A DNA stretch of 64,000 nt, taken from positions 43,966 to 107,965 of the forward strand of contig JANRIR010000063.1 in the NCBI GenBank assembly GCA_033764725.1, written 5' to 3'. A program made the position numbers and the translations under genes. Under the pieces are notes generated by a model. That model saw only the letters and a list, made by a program, of their open reading frames with translations, made no database searches and was not told where the DNA came from. Origin of the DNA: RI-43 sp033764725 (GTDB lineage: Bacteria > Pseudomonadota > Alphaproteobacteria > Caulobacterales > Aquidulcibacteraceae). This document shows positions 16,809-25,586 of the stretch, piece by piece. Numbering within the stretch: the stretch's first letter is position 1; each line of letters begins with the position of its first letter.

Positions 16809-17429
16809 ATGTTGAAAATCCACCATGCCCAACACGCGCGCTCGCTGCGCGTGGTCTGGATCGCGGAAGAGCTTGGCGTGCCTTATGAGTTAAAGCACAC
16901 GCCGTTCAATCCCGCTGCGTTGCGGGCCGATGAATTCCTCAGCGTCAGCCCGTTTGGCGCGCTGCCGGCGATCGAAGACGGCGGCGTGCGCATGGTCGAG
17001 TCCGGCGCGATCTGCCAATACCTTACGGAGAAGTATGGCAAGGCGCCGTTCAAGAAGACGCTCGCCGACGCCGATTATCCCGCCTACCTGCAATGGCTGC
17101 ACGCGGGCGAAGCGACTCTGACGCCGCCGCTGTCCGACATCGCGCAGCATTCGATGGTGCGGCCCGAAAGCAAGCGCATCCCCGCGCTGGTGCCTGACGC
17201 CGCCGAGCGCTTCAAGGAGCGGCTCGCCGTCGTCGATGCCGCCCTGCGCGGTCGCGACGCCAACGATTATCTGATCGGCCGCGACATGACGGCAGCCGAC
17301 GTGATGGTCGGCTATGCGCTGCACCTCGCGTCGCTGTTCGGCCTCATGGCCGATGCGCCGCAAAACGTCTCGGGCTATTGGAAGCGGCTGCAGCAGCGGC
17401 CGGCCTACCAAAAGGCTGTCGCGCTCTAA
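16809..17429 (+). CDS. Glutathione S-transferase family protein
   Basis: The 206-residue protein has a thioredoxin-fold N-terminal half (IHHAQHARSLRVVWIAEELG, then SPFGALPAIEDGG with the cis-Pro, and MVESGAICQYL, which binds the glutathione gamma-Glu) and an all-helical C-terminal half (IGRDMTAADVMVG). It is likely cytosolic; the substrate is not predictable. It follows rho by 22 bases, with GGGAGG upstream, and converges with the quinone reductase, the stop codons overlapping by 4 bases. Confidence 0.9.
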   Translation: MLKIHHAQHARSLRVVWIAEELGVPYELKHTPFNPAALRADEFLSVSPFGALPAIEDGGVRMVESGAICQYLTEKYGKAPFKKTLADADYPAYLQWLHAGEATLTPPLSDIAQHSMVRPESKRIPALVPDAAERFKERLAVVDAALRGRDANDYLIGRDMTAADVMVGYALHLASLFGLMADAPQNVSGYWKRLQQRPAYQKAVAL

Positions 17430-18397
17430 GGCTTCAGCACCAGGCTTCCGGTGGTGCGGCGTCCCTCAAGATCGCGATGCGCCTGCGCGGCGTCTGCAAG
17501 CGCATAGACGGTCGGCGCGGCGATCGACACGATGCCTGCGCCGATGATGTCGAACAGGTCTTGCGCGGTTTCATCGAGCAGCGCGGTGGTGCGTACGTAG
17601 TGGAACAGCGTCGGCCGCGTGAAGAACAGCGAGCCCTTCGCCGAAAGAACCTGCGGCTTCACATCCGGCGCCGGGCCCGAGGCGTTGCCGTAGCTGACGA
17701 GAAGGCCTGTCGGCTTCAGGCTGTCGAGCGAGCTTTCATAGGTGTCCTTGCCGACGCTGTCATAGACGACGTCGGCGCCCTCCCCGTTCGTGATCGCGCG
17801 CACGCGTTCGGAAATATTTTCGCGGGTTGAAACGATCGCGTGGTCGGCGCCAAGCCGACGCGCGAGCGCGGCCTTGTCGTCGGACCCGACGGCCGCAATG
17901 ACGACCGCGCCCAGGTGTTTCGCCCATTGCACCGCGATCTGTCCAACGCCGCCGGCGGCGGCGTGGATCACGATCACATGGCCCGGCTCCACGCGAAACG
18001 TCTTGCGCAAGAGATAACGCGCCGTCATGCCCTTCAGCAGCGACGCCGCGGCGATGTCGTCGCCCAGCCCGTCGGGAAGCTTCACGGCGCGCTCCGCCGC
18101 CACGCAATGCGCTTCGGCGTACGCGCCGATTGGGCCTGAGCAATAGGCGACGCGATCGCCGATCTTGAAGCGCGTAACACCCTCGCCCACCGCCTCGACG
18201 ATCCCTGCGCCCTCAAGGCCCAGCCCGCTCGGCAGCGGCACGGGATAAAGCCCGGTGCGGTGATAGGTGTCGATGAAATTGACGCCGATGGCGTTGTGCC
18301 GGATGCGGATCTCGCCAGCGCTTGGCGCCGGCTCCGCGATATCGACGACGCGCAACGTCTCCGGGCCGCCAGTATGGTCGATGCGAATGGCCTTCAT
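17426..18397 (-). CDS. NADPH:quinone oxidoreductase (zeta-crystallin-like MDR family)
   Basis: This is a 323-residue medium-chain dehydrogenase/reductase without zinc ligands. The N-terminal IRHNAIGVNFIDTYHRTGLYP is diagnostic of QOR enzymes, and the nucleotide fold is VIHAAAGGVGQIAVQWAKHLG. Family members reduce quinones by one or two electrons with NADPH. It lies 3 bases downstream of the glycerophosphodiesterase gene, in the same direction. The physiological quinone is unknown. Confidence 0.9.
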   Translation of the reverse strand: MKAIRIDHTGGPETLRVVDIAEPAPSAGEIRIRHNAIGVNFIDTYHRTGLYPVPLPSGLGLEGAGIVEAVGEGVTRFKIGDRVAYCSGPIGAYAEAHCVAAERAVKLPDGLGDDIAAASLLKGMTARYLLRKTFRVEPGHVIVIHAAAGGVGQIAVQWAKHLGAVVIAAVGSDDKAALARRLGADHAIVSTRENISERVRAITNGEGADVVYDSVGKDTYESSLDSLKPTGLLVSYGNASGPAPDVKPQVLSAKGSLFFTRPTLFHYVRTTALLDETAQDLFDIIGAGIVSIAAPTVYALADAAQAHRDLEGRRTTGSLVLKP

Positions 18398-18400
18398 CGT

Positions 18401-19357
18401 TCACTCCGCCGTCAAGCACATCGTGGGATCCGCCGCCGCGCCGAGCGCGCGCGCCGCAGCGCCCGGGCGATCGGTGGCGATCATTTCGAGGCCGGTTTCG
18501 GCGAAGGCGGCGTATTGGTCCTCGCCGCTGCGGGCGAAGCGGGAATCCCAGCTTTCGCCTGGCCGGCCGAGCGTGCCGAAAATCGATTCCACGCCCGCCT
18601 GCTGCAGCACCGCATTCAGCGCAGCGTTCGGCTCGCGCACGCCGGTGAAGGCGAGCGAGCGGGAGGCGTCGAAGCCCTTGCCGCGCAACCGCGCGAAATC
18701 GTCGACGTCGAAGATCGACGCCGATTGCATCAGCTCTGGCGCAAGGCGCTGAACCAAGAGCGCGTCGTCATCGTTATAGGTGATGATCACGACGCGGTGC
18801 TGCGCGCCTGCTTCACGCACCTCGGCGATGACCTGCTCGAACGGTGTTCCGCGCTTCACGTCGAGCTGGAGGATGGCGTCGCGCCCCGCATCGAGCGCTT
18901 CGCGCAAAGTCGGCGGATGCGCATCGAGCACGAGCCCGTCATTGTCGCGCAGGCGTAACACGCGGAACTGGTCGAGCGTCATCTCCCGCACCGCGCCGCG
19001 ACCGTTCGTGGTGCGGTTCACAGTATCGTCGTGCATCAAGACAAGCGCGCCGTCCGCCGTGCGCTGGACGTCGATCTCGAGGGCCGCGTGCGGCGTCTGC
19101 GCCAGCGTGTTGCGCATCGTCTCGATCGCATTCTCTGCAAAGCCGGGCGCGGGTCCCGCGCGATGCGCCGAGACGAGCGTCAGCCCTTCGCGCGCGACGC
19201 AATCGAAGAACGCCGCAATGTCGCGCGGCGCGCGCGACGCGTTACGCTCGGCTTCAGCGCTTTCCGGCGACGCCGCGGATTGCGTTTCGCCCTGCCGCGC
19301 CGGCGCGCACGCGAGCAGCGCTGCGATCGCCAGCGCGGCGACGCCTCCGCGACTCAC
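18401..19357 (-). CDS. Glycerophosphodiester phosphodiesterase lipoprotein
   Basis: A GDPD-family TIM-barrel enzyme hydrolyses glycerophosphodiesters to glycerol-3-phosphate and an alcohol. The catalytic motif is LVSAHRAGPAPGFAENA, with metal ligands in LEIDVQRTADGALVLMHDD. The start is GTG 19357 (GTGA overlap with the upstream hydrolase stop), giving the short signal SRGGVAALAIAALLAC with lipobox LLAC, so it is probably anchored in the periplasm. The length is 318 aa. The frame remains open upstream to 19813, but inside the dienelactone hydrolase gene. Confidence 0.88.
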   Translation of the reverse strand: MSRGGVAALAIAALLACAPARQGETQSAASPESAEAERNASRAPRDIAAFFDCVAREGLTLVSAHRAGPAPGFAENAIETMRNTLAQTPHAALEIDVQRTADGALVLMHDDTVNRTTNGRGAVREMTLDQFRVLRLRDNDGLVLDAHPPTLREALDAGRDAILQLDVKRGTPFEQVIAEVREAGAQHRVVIITYNDDDALLVQRLAPELMQSASIFDVDDFARLRGKGFDASRSLAFTGVREPNAALNAVLQQAGVESIFGTLGRPGESWDSRFARSGEDQYAAFAETGLEMIATDRPGAAARALGAAADPTMCLTAE

Positions 19358-20046
19358 GCCAGGCCCTGCTTCAGGAACGCAATGGTGCGCCCATCGGCGA
19401 CCCTGGCGGCGGCGGCGTCGTAATGCGCGCCGCCTTCGCGCGTAAACGCATGGTCCTGGTCGGCGTAGAAGTGCAGCGTGACCTGCGCATTGCCGCCAAG
19501 GCCTGCGCGGATCGCATCCTGCGCCGGCTTCTGCACGAATTGATCCTTTTCTGCGATGTGAAGCATCAGCGGCTTCTTGATGCCGGCCGCGTCGCCCAGG
19601 CGCTGATCGATCGACACGCCGTAATAGCCGACCGAAGCGTCGCAGTCGGTGTGGCAGGCGGTGAGGTACGCAAGCAATCCGCCGAGGCAATAGCCGATCG
19701 CGCCGACCTTGCCGCCGCCGATGAGGCCGCGCGCATGGGCGATCGTGGCCTGGATGTCGGCGACGCCTTTGGCGGCGTCGAAGCGGGCCATCAGATCGAA
19801 CGCCTTTTTCCACTCCGCTTCGGATTGGTCTGTGAGATCGACGCCCGGCTCCAGCCGCCAGAACAAGTCTGGGCTAATGGCGAGGAATCCTTCGCGGGCC
19901 AGCCAATCGGCCTTGCCGCGCATATTGGCGTTGACGCCGAAAATCTCCTGGATCGCCACGACGGCGGCTTTCGGCGCGCCGTCGGGCCGCGCCACATAGG
20001 CTTTGAACGCCCCGTCCGGACCCGTCACATCCACCCACTCGCCCAT
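19354..20046 (-). CDS. Dienelactone hydrolase family protein
   Basis: This is a 230-residue alpha/beta hydrolase. The nucleophile Cys is in IGYCLGGLLAYL, the acid is probably the Asp of EKDQFV, and the His is in DQDHAF. The early AIQEIFGVNANMR is characteristic of DLH enzymes, which open enol-lactones of the modified ortho-cleavage pathway, though many homologues are general carboxylesterases. ATG 20046 gives MGEWVDVTGPDG. The frame runs on to 20901 antisense to mnmE, which I take as chance. It overlaps the downstream GDPD gene by 4 bases. Confidence 0.9.
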   Translation of the reverse strand: MGEWVDVTGPDGAFKAYVARPDGAPKAAVVAIQEIFGVNANMRGKADWLAREGFLAISPDLFWRLEPGVDLTDQSEAEWKKAFDLMARFDAAKGVADIQATIAHARGLIGGGKVGAIGYCLGGLLAYLTACHTDCDASVGYYGVSIDQRLGDAAGIKKPLMLHIAEKDQFVQKPAQDAIRAGLGGNAQVTLHFYADQDHAFTREGGAHYDAAAARVADGRTIAFLKQGLA

Positions 20047-20136
20047 GCTCGCCTCCGCGCTTGTCCGCCGCCTGCGCGCCTTTAGGGCGCGGCGGATCGG
20101 GTCTATAACCCGACCCACGCTGGAGGTCGAAGCCGT

Positions 20137-20391
20137 ATGAAGTTCACCGTGGATGTCGAATGCACGCCGGAGGAAGCGCGCCGGTTCATCGGCCTGCCGG
20201 ACGTCAGCCCACTCAACGAAGCGCTGGTGCGCGAGATGACCAATCGCATGGAGCAGAACATCGCGCTGATGAGCCCGGACGCGATGGTGCGCTCCTGGAT
20301 GTCTGTCGGCACGCAGGCGCAGGACGCCTTTCTGAAACTCATGACCTCCGGCGCAGCCGGCGCGATGAAGGGCATGGGCGGCGCCGAATAG
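20137..20391 (+). CDS. DUF6489 family protein (small conserved protein)
   Basis: This 84-residue cytosolic protein begins MKFTVDVECTPEEARRFIGLPD, which I recognise as the DUF6489 start. The C-terminal part is Gly/Ala/Met-rich (GAAGAMKGMGGAE). It has no signal peptide or TM helix. It lies 5 bases before mnmE and so is probably co-transcribed with it. Function is unknown. Confidence 0.8.
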   Translation: MKFTVDVECTPEEARRFIGLPDVSPLNEALVREMTNRMEQNIALMSPDAMVRSWMSVGTQAQDAFLKLMTSGAAGAMKGMGGAE

Positions 20392-20395
20392 CGCC

Positions 20396-21721
20396 GTGGG
20401 CCTCGGAGAAACGATCGTCGCCCTCGCGTCGGGCTCAGGGCGCGCAGGCGTGGCCGTGGTGCGCTTCTCGGGACCGCAGGCCGGCGCGGCGCTGACGGCC
20501 TTGACCGGGCAAGCGCCGCCGCCGCCGCGCCGCGCCGCGCGCCGACGCTTTCGCGATCCAGCGTCCGGCGAGGCGCTCGATGACGGCCTGGCCCTCTGGT
20601 TCCCCGCGCCGGCCAGCTTCACCGGCGAGGACGTCGCCGAGCTGCACCTGCATGGCGGCGCCGCCGTGATCGCCGCGACCATCGCGGCCGCGCTGCGGGT
20701 CGAGGGCGTCCGCCTCGCCGAGCCGGGCGAATTCACCCGCCGCGCCTTCGCCAACGGCAAGCTCGACCTCACCCAGGCCGAGGGCCTCGCCGACCTCGTC
20801 GACGCTGAAACCGAAGGCCAGCGCCGCCAGGCGCTGCGCCAGATGCAGGGCGCGCTCGCCGCGCGCATCGAGGGCTGGCGCGCGCGTCTGGTTCGGATCA
20901 TGGCGCTGTGCGCCGCCGAAATCGATTTCCCCGACGAGGACGTCCCAGATGCGCTGGCGCTGTCGGCGAGACCGCTGATCGCCGATCTCGCCGCCGACCT
21001 CGCTGCAGCGCTCGCCGACGCCCATCGCGGCGAGCGCGTGCGCGACGGCTATCGCATCGCCATCCTCGGCGCGCCGAACGCCGGCAAGTCCTCGCTGCTG
21101 AATGCACTGGCGGGGCGCGATGCGGCGATCGTCTCCGACATCCCGGGCACCACGCGCGACGTGGTCGAGGCGCGGCTGATCCTGGCCGGCTATCCGGTCT
21201 GGATCGCCGACACGGCGGGCTTGCGCGACGCGCTCGATGCGATCGAGGCCGAAGGCGTGCGCCGCGCGCTGGCGCGGGCGCAGGAGGCCGACCTGCGCAT
21301 CGGCGTTATCGACGGCGCCGATCCGGAAGGCTCGGCTGTGGCGCTCAACGGCCTGATGCACGAGGGCGATCTTCTCGTGGCGACCAAGCGCGATCTCGGC
21401 GGCGCCGTTTCACGTGAAATATTGCATGTTTCTACAAGTACCGGAGAAGGCGTCGCCACGCTCGTCGATGCGCTGGAATCCACGGTTTCAAAGGCGTTGA
21501 CGCAGGAAGAGGCCGCCCCGATCACACGCGCGCGCCATCGCGCCGCTATGCAGGCGGCCTACGAGTCATTGTTGCGTGCGGAAGCAATCATCGGCGAAAG
21601 CGCGGAACTCGCCGCAGAGGATCTGCGCGCCGCCGCCGATGCGCTGGCCCGGCTGACCGGCCGCATCGATGTCGAGGATCTGCTCGACGACGTGTTCGCC
21701 CGCTTCTGCATCGGCAAGTGA
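20396..21721 (+). CDS. mnmE: tRNA uridine-5-carboxymethylaminomethyl(34) synthesis GTPase MnmE
   Basis: MnmE with MnmG modifies U34 of certain tRNAs. The N-terminal tetrahydrofolate-binding domain starts ETIVALASGSGRAGVAVVR. The inserted G domain has G1 GAPNAGKSSLLNAL, switch DIPGTTRDV and G3 DTAGL. The C-terminal FCIGK carries the conserved Cys. The start is GTG 20396, 5 bases after the DUF6489 stop. The length is 441 aa. A parS-like site lies inside its coding sequence at 21406-21421, encoding AVSREI. Confidence 0.96.
   Translation: MGLGETIVALASGSGRAGVAVVRFSGPQAGAALTALTGQAPPPPRRAARRRFRDPASGEALDDGLALWFPAPASFTGEDVAELHLHGGAAVIAATIAAALRVEGVRLAEPGEFTRRAFANGKLDLTQAEGLADLVDAETEGQRRQALRQMQGALAARIEGWRARLVRIMALCAAEIDFPDEDVPDALALSARPLIADLAADLAAALADAHRGERVRDGYRIAILGAPNAGKSSLLNALAGRDAAIVSDIPGTTRDVVEARLILAGYPVWIADTAGLRDALDAIEAEGVRRALARAQEADLRIGVIDGADPEGSAVALNGLMHEGDLLVATKRDLGGAVSREILHVSTSTGEGVATLVDALESTVSKALTQEEAAPITRARHRAAMQAAYESLLRAEAIIGESAELAAEDLRAAADALARLTGRIDVEDLLDDVFARFCIGK
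21406..21421. other. parS: parS-like ParB binding site (in mnmE)
   Basis: The 16-mer CGTTTCACGTGAAATA matches TGTTTCACGTGAAACA at 13 of 16 positions, including the complete inner palindrome GTTTCACGTGAAA. It lies 4.2 kb upstream of parB. It is the best of four sites in 2.6 kb. Confidence 0.8.
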
Positions 21722-21738
21722 TCGGGGGCGGCTGCGCG

Positions 21739-21754
21739 GGTTCCACGGGAAACC
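21739..21754. other. parS: parS-like site, mnmE-mnmG intergenic (site 2)
   Basis: GGTTCCACGGGAAACC matches TGTTTCACGTGAAACA at 12 of 16 positions, or 13 if position 5 is treated as free. It is in the 235-base gap between mnmE and mnmG, where no coding constraint explains the palindrome. Confidence 0.65.
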
Positions 21755-21805
21755 GGTGAATGGGCGTAAACCGCTTGCCGCGGGCGCTCTTTCGGTCCGC
21801 CGCAT

Positions 21806-21821
21806 CGTTTCATGTGGAACG
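21806..21821. other. parS: parS-like site, mnmE-mnmG intergenic (site 3)
   Basis: CGTTTCATGTGGAACG matches the parS consensus at 12 of 16 positions and keeps the GTTTCA...GGAAC dyad. It lies 52 bases from site 2 in the same gap. The remainder of this gap before mnmG shows nothing else I can name. Confidence 0.6.
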
Positions 21822-21956
21822 CAATTATTGCTGGAATCCGCAAGTCAGCGGCGCGGCTGACGACAGTCCCTGAGGGGCGGGGGTGACTCAAAGCCGGCAC
21901 GGCTGGCGCCATGACGTGATCGCTTCGGCATATTTTGCGCTATAGAGCCCGGACCT

Positions 21957-23816
21957 ATGACCCAACCGACCTCTTTCGACGTGATCGTGATCGGCGGCGG
22001 CCACGCCGGCTGCGAGGCCGCAGCGGCCGCTGCGCGTCTGGGCGCCGCCACCGCGCTGATCACGCACCGCGCCGACACCATCGGCGAAATGAGCTGCAAC
22101 CCCGCCATCGGCGGCCTCGGCAAGGGTCACCTGGTGCGCGAGGTCGATGGGCTCGACGGCCTGATGGGCCGCGTCGCCGACGCCGCCGGCATCCAGTTCC
22201 GCCTGCTCAACCGCTCGAAAGGCCCCGCCGTCCGCGGGCCGCGCGCGCAGGCCGATCGCAAGCTCTATCGCCAGGCGATGCAGGCCGCGCTCGCCGGGCA
22301 GGCGGGGCTGACGATCATCGAGGCGGCGGTGGAGGATCTGCAGCTTGATGCAGACGGCGCGGTCGCAGGCGTTGTTTGCGCCGATGGCCGCATCGTCGGC
22401 GGCCCGCGCGTGGTGCTGACGACGGGCACGTTTCTCAAGGGCGTGATCCATATCGGGGCCAAGCGCATCCCGGCCGGGCGCGTGGGCGAGGCGCCGGCTA
22501 TAGGCTTGAGCGAACGGCTCTATGCGCTGGGCTTCGCCATGGGCCGGCTCAAGACCGGCACGCCAGCGCGCCTTGACGGCCGCACCATCGATTGGGGCGG
22601 CCTGGAGATGCAGCCCGGCGACGAGACGCCGAGCCCGTTCTCGTTCCTGACGGAACGGATCACGACGCCGCAGATCGCCTGCGGCATCACCTGGACGACC
22701 CCGGAAACCCACCGGATCATCGCGGAAAGCCTCGGTCAGTCCGCGGTGTATTCCGGCGCGATTTCCGGTCGCGGCCCGCGCTACTGCCCGTCGATCGAGG
22801 ACAAGGTCGTGCGCTTCGCGGAGAAGGAGCGCCACCAGGTGTTTCTTGAGCCCGAGGGTCTGGACGACCCAACGGTCTACCCGAACGGGATCTCGACCTC
22901 GCTGCCGGAGGACGTCCAGGAGCGCTTCCTGCGGACGATCCCGGGGTTGGAGCAGGCCGCGATCCTGCGCCACGCCTACGCCATCGAGTACGATTATGTG
23001 GACCCGCGCGAGGTGCTGCCGACGCTCGAAACCAAGCGCTTGCCGCGGCTCTACCTCGCCGGCCAGATCAACGGCACCACCGGCTACGAGGAGGCGGCGG
23101 CGCAGGGGCTGATCGCGGGGCTGAACGCGGCGCTGGCCGCCGGCGGATCGGCGCCGTTCACGGTCAGCCGGGCGGAGGGCTATCTGGGCGTCCTGATCGA
23201 TGATCTGGTGACCCGCGGCGTGACCGAGCCCTACCGCATGTTCACCAGCCGCGCCGAGTACCGCCTGAGCCTGCGCGCCGACAACGCAGACCAGCGCCTG
23301 ACGCCCATGGGCGTCGCGATCGGATGCGTCGGGCCGGAGCGCCGGGGCGTGTTCGCCGCCAAGATGGCCGCCATCGAGGAGGGCCGCGCGCTGGCGCAGA
23401 GCCTGTCGCTGACGCCGCGCGCGGCGCAGGCGGCGGGTCTGCAGGTCAACCAGGACGGCGCGCGGCGCACCGCGCTGCAGCTCCTGGCCTATCCGACAAT
23501 CGGTTTCGACCAGCTCGCCGCCATCTGGCCGCAGCTGGCGGCGCTACCGGGATTCGTGCGCGAACAGCTCGAAATTGACGCCCGGTATTCCGGGTATCTC
23601 GAGCGCCAGGCGGCGGACGTGCTGGCCTTCCAGCGCGACGAAGCGCTGCGCCTGCCGGCTGACCTCGACTATGGCCGCGTCGGCGGGCTGTCGGCGGAAA
23701 TCCGCCAGAAGCTCTCTGCAGCGCGGCCGGTCACGCTTGGTCAAGCCGGGCGCATCGAGGGCGTCACGCCGGGCGCGCTGACGGCGCTCCTGGCGCACGT
23801 CAAAAAGCGGGCGTGA
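21957..23816 (+). CDS. mnmG: tRNA uridine-5-carboxymethylaminomethyl(34) synthesis enzyme MnmG
   Basis: MnmG (GidA) is the FAD-dependent partner of MnmE. The dinucleotide-binding motif is VIGGGHAGCEAAAAAARLG; NPAIGGLGKGHLVREVD is the family signature; GTFLKGVIHIG and RPGYAIEYD-like HAYAIEYDYVDPREV follow; and the C-terminal DYGRVGGLSAEIRQKL is the MnmE-binding tail. It is 619 aa. It is followed 2 bases later by the rsmG start. Confidence 0.97.
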   Translation: MTQPTSFDVIVIGGGHAGCEAAAAAARLGAATALITHRADTIGEMSCNPAIGGLGKGHLVREVDGLDGLMGRVADAAGIQFRLLNRSKGPAVRGPRAQADRKLYRQAMQAALAGQAGLTIIEAAVEDLQLDADGAVAGVVCADGRIVGGPRVVLTTGTFLKGVIHIGAKRIPAGRVGEAPAIGLSERLYALGFAMGRLKTGTPARLDGRTIDWGGLEMQPGDETPSPFSFLTERITTPQIACGITWTTPETHRIIAESLGQSAVYSGAISGRGPRYCPSIEDKVVRFAEKERHQVFLEPEGLDDPTVYPNGISTSLPEDVQERFLRTIPGLEQAAILRHAYAIEYDYVDPREVLPTLETKRLPRLYLAGQINGTTGYEEAAAQGLIAGLNAALAAGGSAPFTVSRAEGYLGVLIDDLVTRGVTEPYRMFTSRAEYRLSLRADNADQRLTPMGVAIGCVGPERRGVFAAKMAAIEEGRALAQSLSLTPRAAQAAGLQVNQDGARRTALQLLAYPTIGFDQLAAIWPQLAALPGFVREQLEIDARYSGYLERQAADVLAFQRDEALRLPADLDYGRVGGLSAEIRQKLSAARPVTLGQAGRIEGVTPGALTALLAHVKKRA

Positions 23817-23817
23817 C

Positions 23818-24552
23818 GTGAAGCCGCCGCGCCTGTCGCCGCGACCGCTGGGGCTGTCGGTGAAGCCGGGAAGCAAGCTCAAGCCGGCGGCGCCGCCGCG
23901 CGCGGAGGCGGGCTACGGCCCCGACGACCTGACGCGCGACTGCGCCGTTTCACGCGAAACCGTGGAACGTTTGGTTACCCATCGGCGGCTGCTCGAAGCC
24001 TGGGCCGAGGCGATCAATCTCGTCGGCCCGAAGGAGCTGGACGAGTATTGGCGCCGCCATGCGCTCGATTGCGCCCAGCTCGTCGCCCTCGCGCCAGGCG
24101 CGCGGCATTGGGTCGATCTCGGCGCCGGCGCCGGATTTCCCGGTCTGGTGGTCGCAGCCCTGCTGGCCGGCAGGCCCGGCGGGCAAGTCGATCTCGTCGA
24201 GGCCAATGCCAAAAAATGCGCCTTCCTGCGCGAGGCCGCTCGGGCGATGGCGGTTCCGGCGCGGGTCCAGTTCGGCCGCATCGAGAGCGTCGTGCCCGGC
24301 CGGATCGGTGCGTGCGATGTGGTTTGCGCGCGTGCGCTCGCGCCCTTGTCGCGACTCATCAACCATGCAAAGCCGCTTTTGGACGGCGGCGCGATTGGGC
24401 TGTTCCCGAAAGGCGCGGACTGGGAGTCCGAGCTGATTGAGGCCGGGTTCGTCCGCGATGGTGGGGACTATCGCCGCAGCGATCTGACCGCCGAAGCCCT
24501 GGACAGCTTGAGCGATCCCAGGGCGCGCGTGATCAGGATGCGCAAGGCGTAG
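23818..24552 (+). CDS. rsmG: 16S rRNA (guanine527-N7)-methyltransferase RsmG
   Basis: RsmG (GidB) methylates G527 of 16S rRNA with SAM. The SAM motif is WVDLGAGAGFPGLVVA, followed by VEANAKKCAFLREAAR and VCARALAPLSRLI. GTG 23818 gives 244 aa with a Pro/Lys-rich N-terminal extension of about 35 residues before the usual domain (VSRETVERLVTHRRLLEAWAEAINLVG). A later start cannot be excluded. A parS-like site at 23946-23961 lies within the gene. parA follows after 29 bases. Confidence 0.93.
   Translation: MKPPRLSPRPLGLSVKPGSKLKPAAPPRAEAGYGPDDLTRDCAVSRETVERLVTHRRLLEAWAEAINLVGPKELDEYWRRHALDCAQLVALAPGARHWVDLGAGAGFPGLVVAALLAGRPGGQVDLVEANAKKCAFLREAARAMAVPARVQFGRIESVVPGRIGACDVVCARALAPLSRLINHAKPLLDGGAIGLFPKGADWESELIEAGFVRDGGDYRRSDLTAEALDSLSDPRARVIRMRKA
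23946..23961. other. parS: parS-like site (in rsmG, site 4)
   Basis: CGTTTCACGCGAAACC matches TGTTTCACGTGAAACA at 13 of 16 positions, with GTTTCACGCGAAAC intact. It encodes AVSRET, almost the same peptide as the mnmE site (AVSREI), as expected if DNA rather than protein is being conserved. Confidence 0.72.
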
Positions 24553-24581
24553 CCCGCCGCGCCGCCAGCGGAGGAGGGATC

Positions 24582-25373
24582 ATGCGCACGCTCGCGATCG
24601 CCAACCAGAAGGGCGGAGTCGGCAAGACCACCACCGCCATCAATCTCGGCACCGCGCTCGCCGCGATCGGCAAGCGCGTGGTGATCTTCGACACCGATCC
24701 GCAGGGCAACGCCTCCACCGGCATCGACATCCAGCCTGAGCAGCGCGTGGTGACGAGCTACAACGTGCTCGTCGGCGACAGGCCTTTGTCGGGCGCAGTG
24801 ATGGCGACGAAGATCCCCAATCTCTGGATTGTTCCAGGAGACGCGAACCTTTCCGGCGTGGAGACGGAATTGATGGCGGGCTTGCGTCCGCAGCATCGTT
24901 TGCGCGATGCGATCGCGGCGTATCGTGCGGAAGAGACCGGCGGCGGTTTCGATTACATGCTCATCGATTGTCCGCCGAGCTTGAACATTCTCACCGTCAA
25001 TGCGCTGACCGCCGCGGATGCGGTGCTCGTGCCGCTGCAATGCGAGTTCTTCGCGCTGGAAGGCTTGGCGCAATTGCTCGCCACCATTCGCGCGGTGCAG
25101 GAGAATTTGAATCGCACGCTTGAGATTCAGGGCGTCGTGCTGACCATGTATGATCGGCGCACGGCGCTGTCGGATCAGGTCGCGACCGAAGTGCGGGAGC
25201 ACTTCCCGGACAAGGTCTATGAGACGGTGATCCCGCGCAATGTCCGCTTGTCGGAAGCGCCGTCGCACGGCCTGCCCGCCATCGTGTACGACCAGAACGC
25301 GCCCGGCTCGAAAGCCTATATCGCGCTGGCGAAGGAACTCATCCAACGCGAAGAAGGCCTGAAGGCCGCATAG
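24582..25373 (+). CDS. parA: Chromosome partitioning ATPase ParA
   Basis: ParA (Soj) is the Walker ATPase that moves ParB-parS complexes. The deviant Walker A is NQKGGVGKTTTAINLGTALA, Walker A' is FDTDPQGNASTGI and Walker B is MLIDCPPSL. The length of 263 aa is typical for chromosomal ParA without an N-terminal HTH. The ATG at 24582 is preceded by a strong GGAGGAGGG ribosome site. It is separated from parB by 213 bases carrying a REP-like repeat. Confidence 0.97.
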   Translation: MRTLAIANQKGGVGKTTTAINLGTALAAIGKRVVIFDTDPQGNASTGIDIQPEQRVVTSYNVLVGDRPLSGAVMATKIPNLWIVPGDANLSGVETELMAGLRPQHRLRDAIAAYRAEETGGGFDYMLIDCPPSLNILTVNALTAADAVLVPLQCEFFALEGLAQLLATIRAVQENLNRTLEIQGVVLTMYDRRTALSDQVATEVREHFPDKVYETVIPRNVRLSEAPSHGLPAIVYDQNAPGSKAYIALAKELIQREEGLKAA

Positions 25374-25392
25374 CGCCGCCGCGCGCAAGGAT

Positions 25393-25461
25393 GGAGCGCG
25401 GGCGCCTCGCCCGCGTTGCTTCGCGTCGAGGCCAAGGGCGGGGACGAGGCGCCCTTGCTCC
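25393..25461. repeat. REP-like inverted repeat between parA and parB
   Basis: The arms GGAGCGCGGGCGCCTCG (25393-25409) and CGAGGCGCCCTTGCTCC (25445-25461) pair at 15 of 17 positions around a 35-base loop. The first arm is followed by CCCGCG, so a smaller GGGCG...CGCCC hairpin can also form. This looks like the dispersed GC-rich palindromic elements common in alphaproteobacteria. The remaining 125 bases up to parB are AT-richer and probably hold a parB promoter. Confidence 0.6.
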
Positions 25462-25586
25462 AGGGAGCGTTGCAGTAGCGCTTTCCAAATATTCAGTCCG
25501 ACTGGGCGCTACTGTGCATTACTTTAGGGATTGGTTAGGGAAAATCGCCGGACGACTGCACACGCAGAAGAAGGCGGGAGCGCTGG

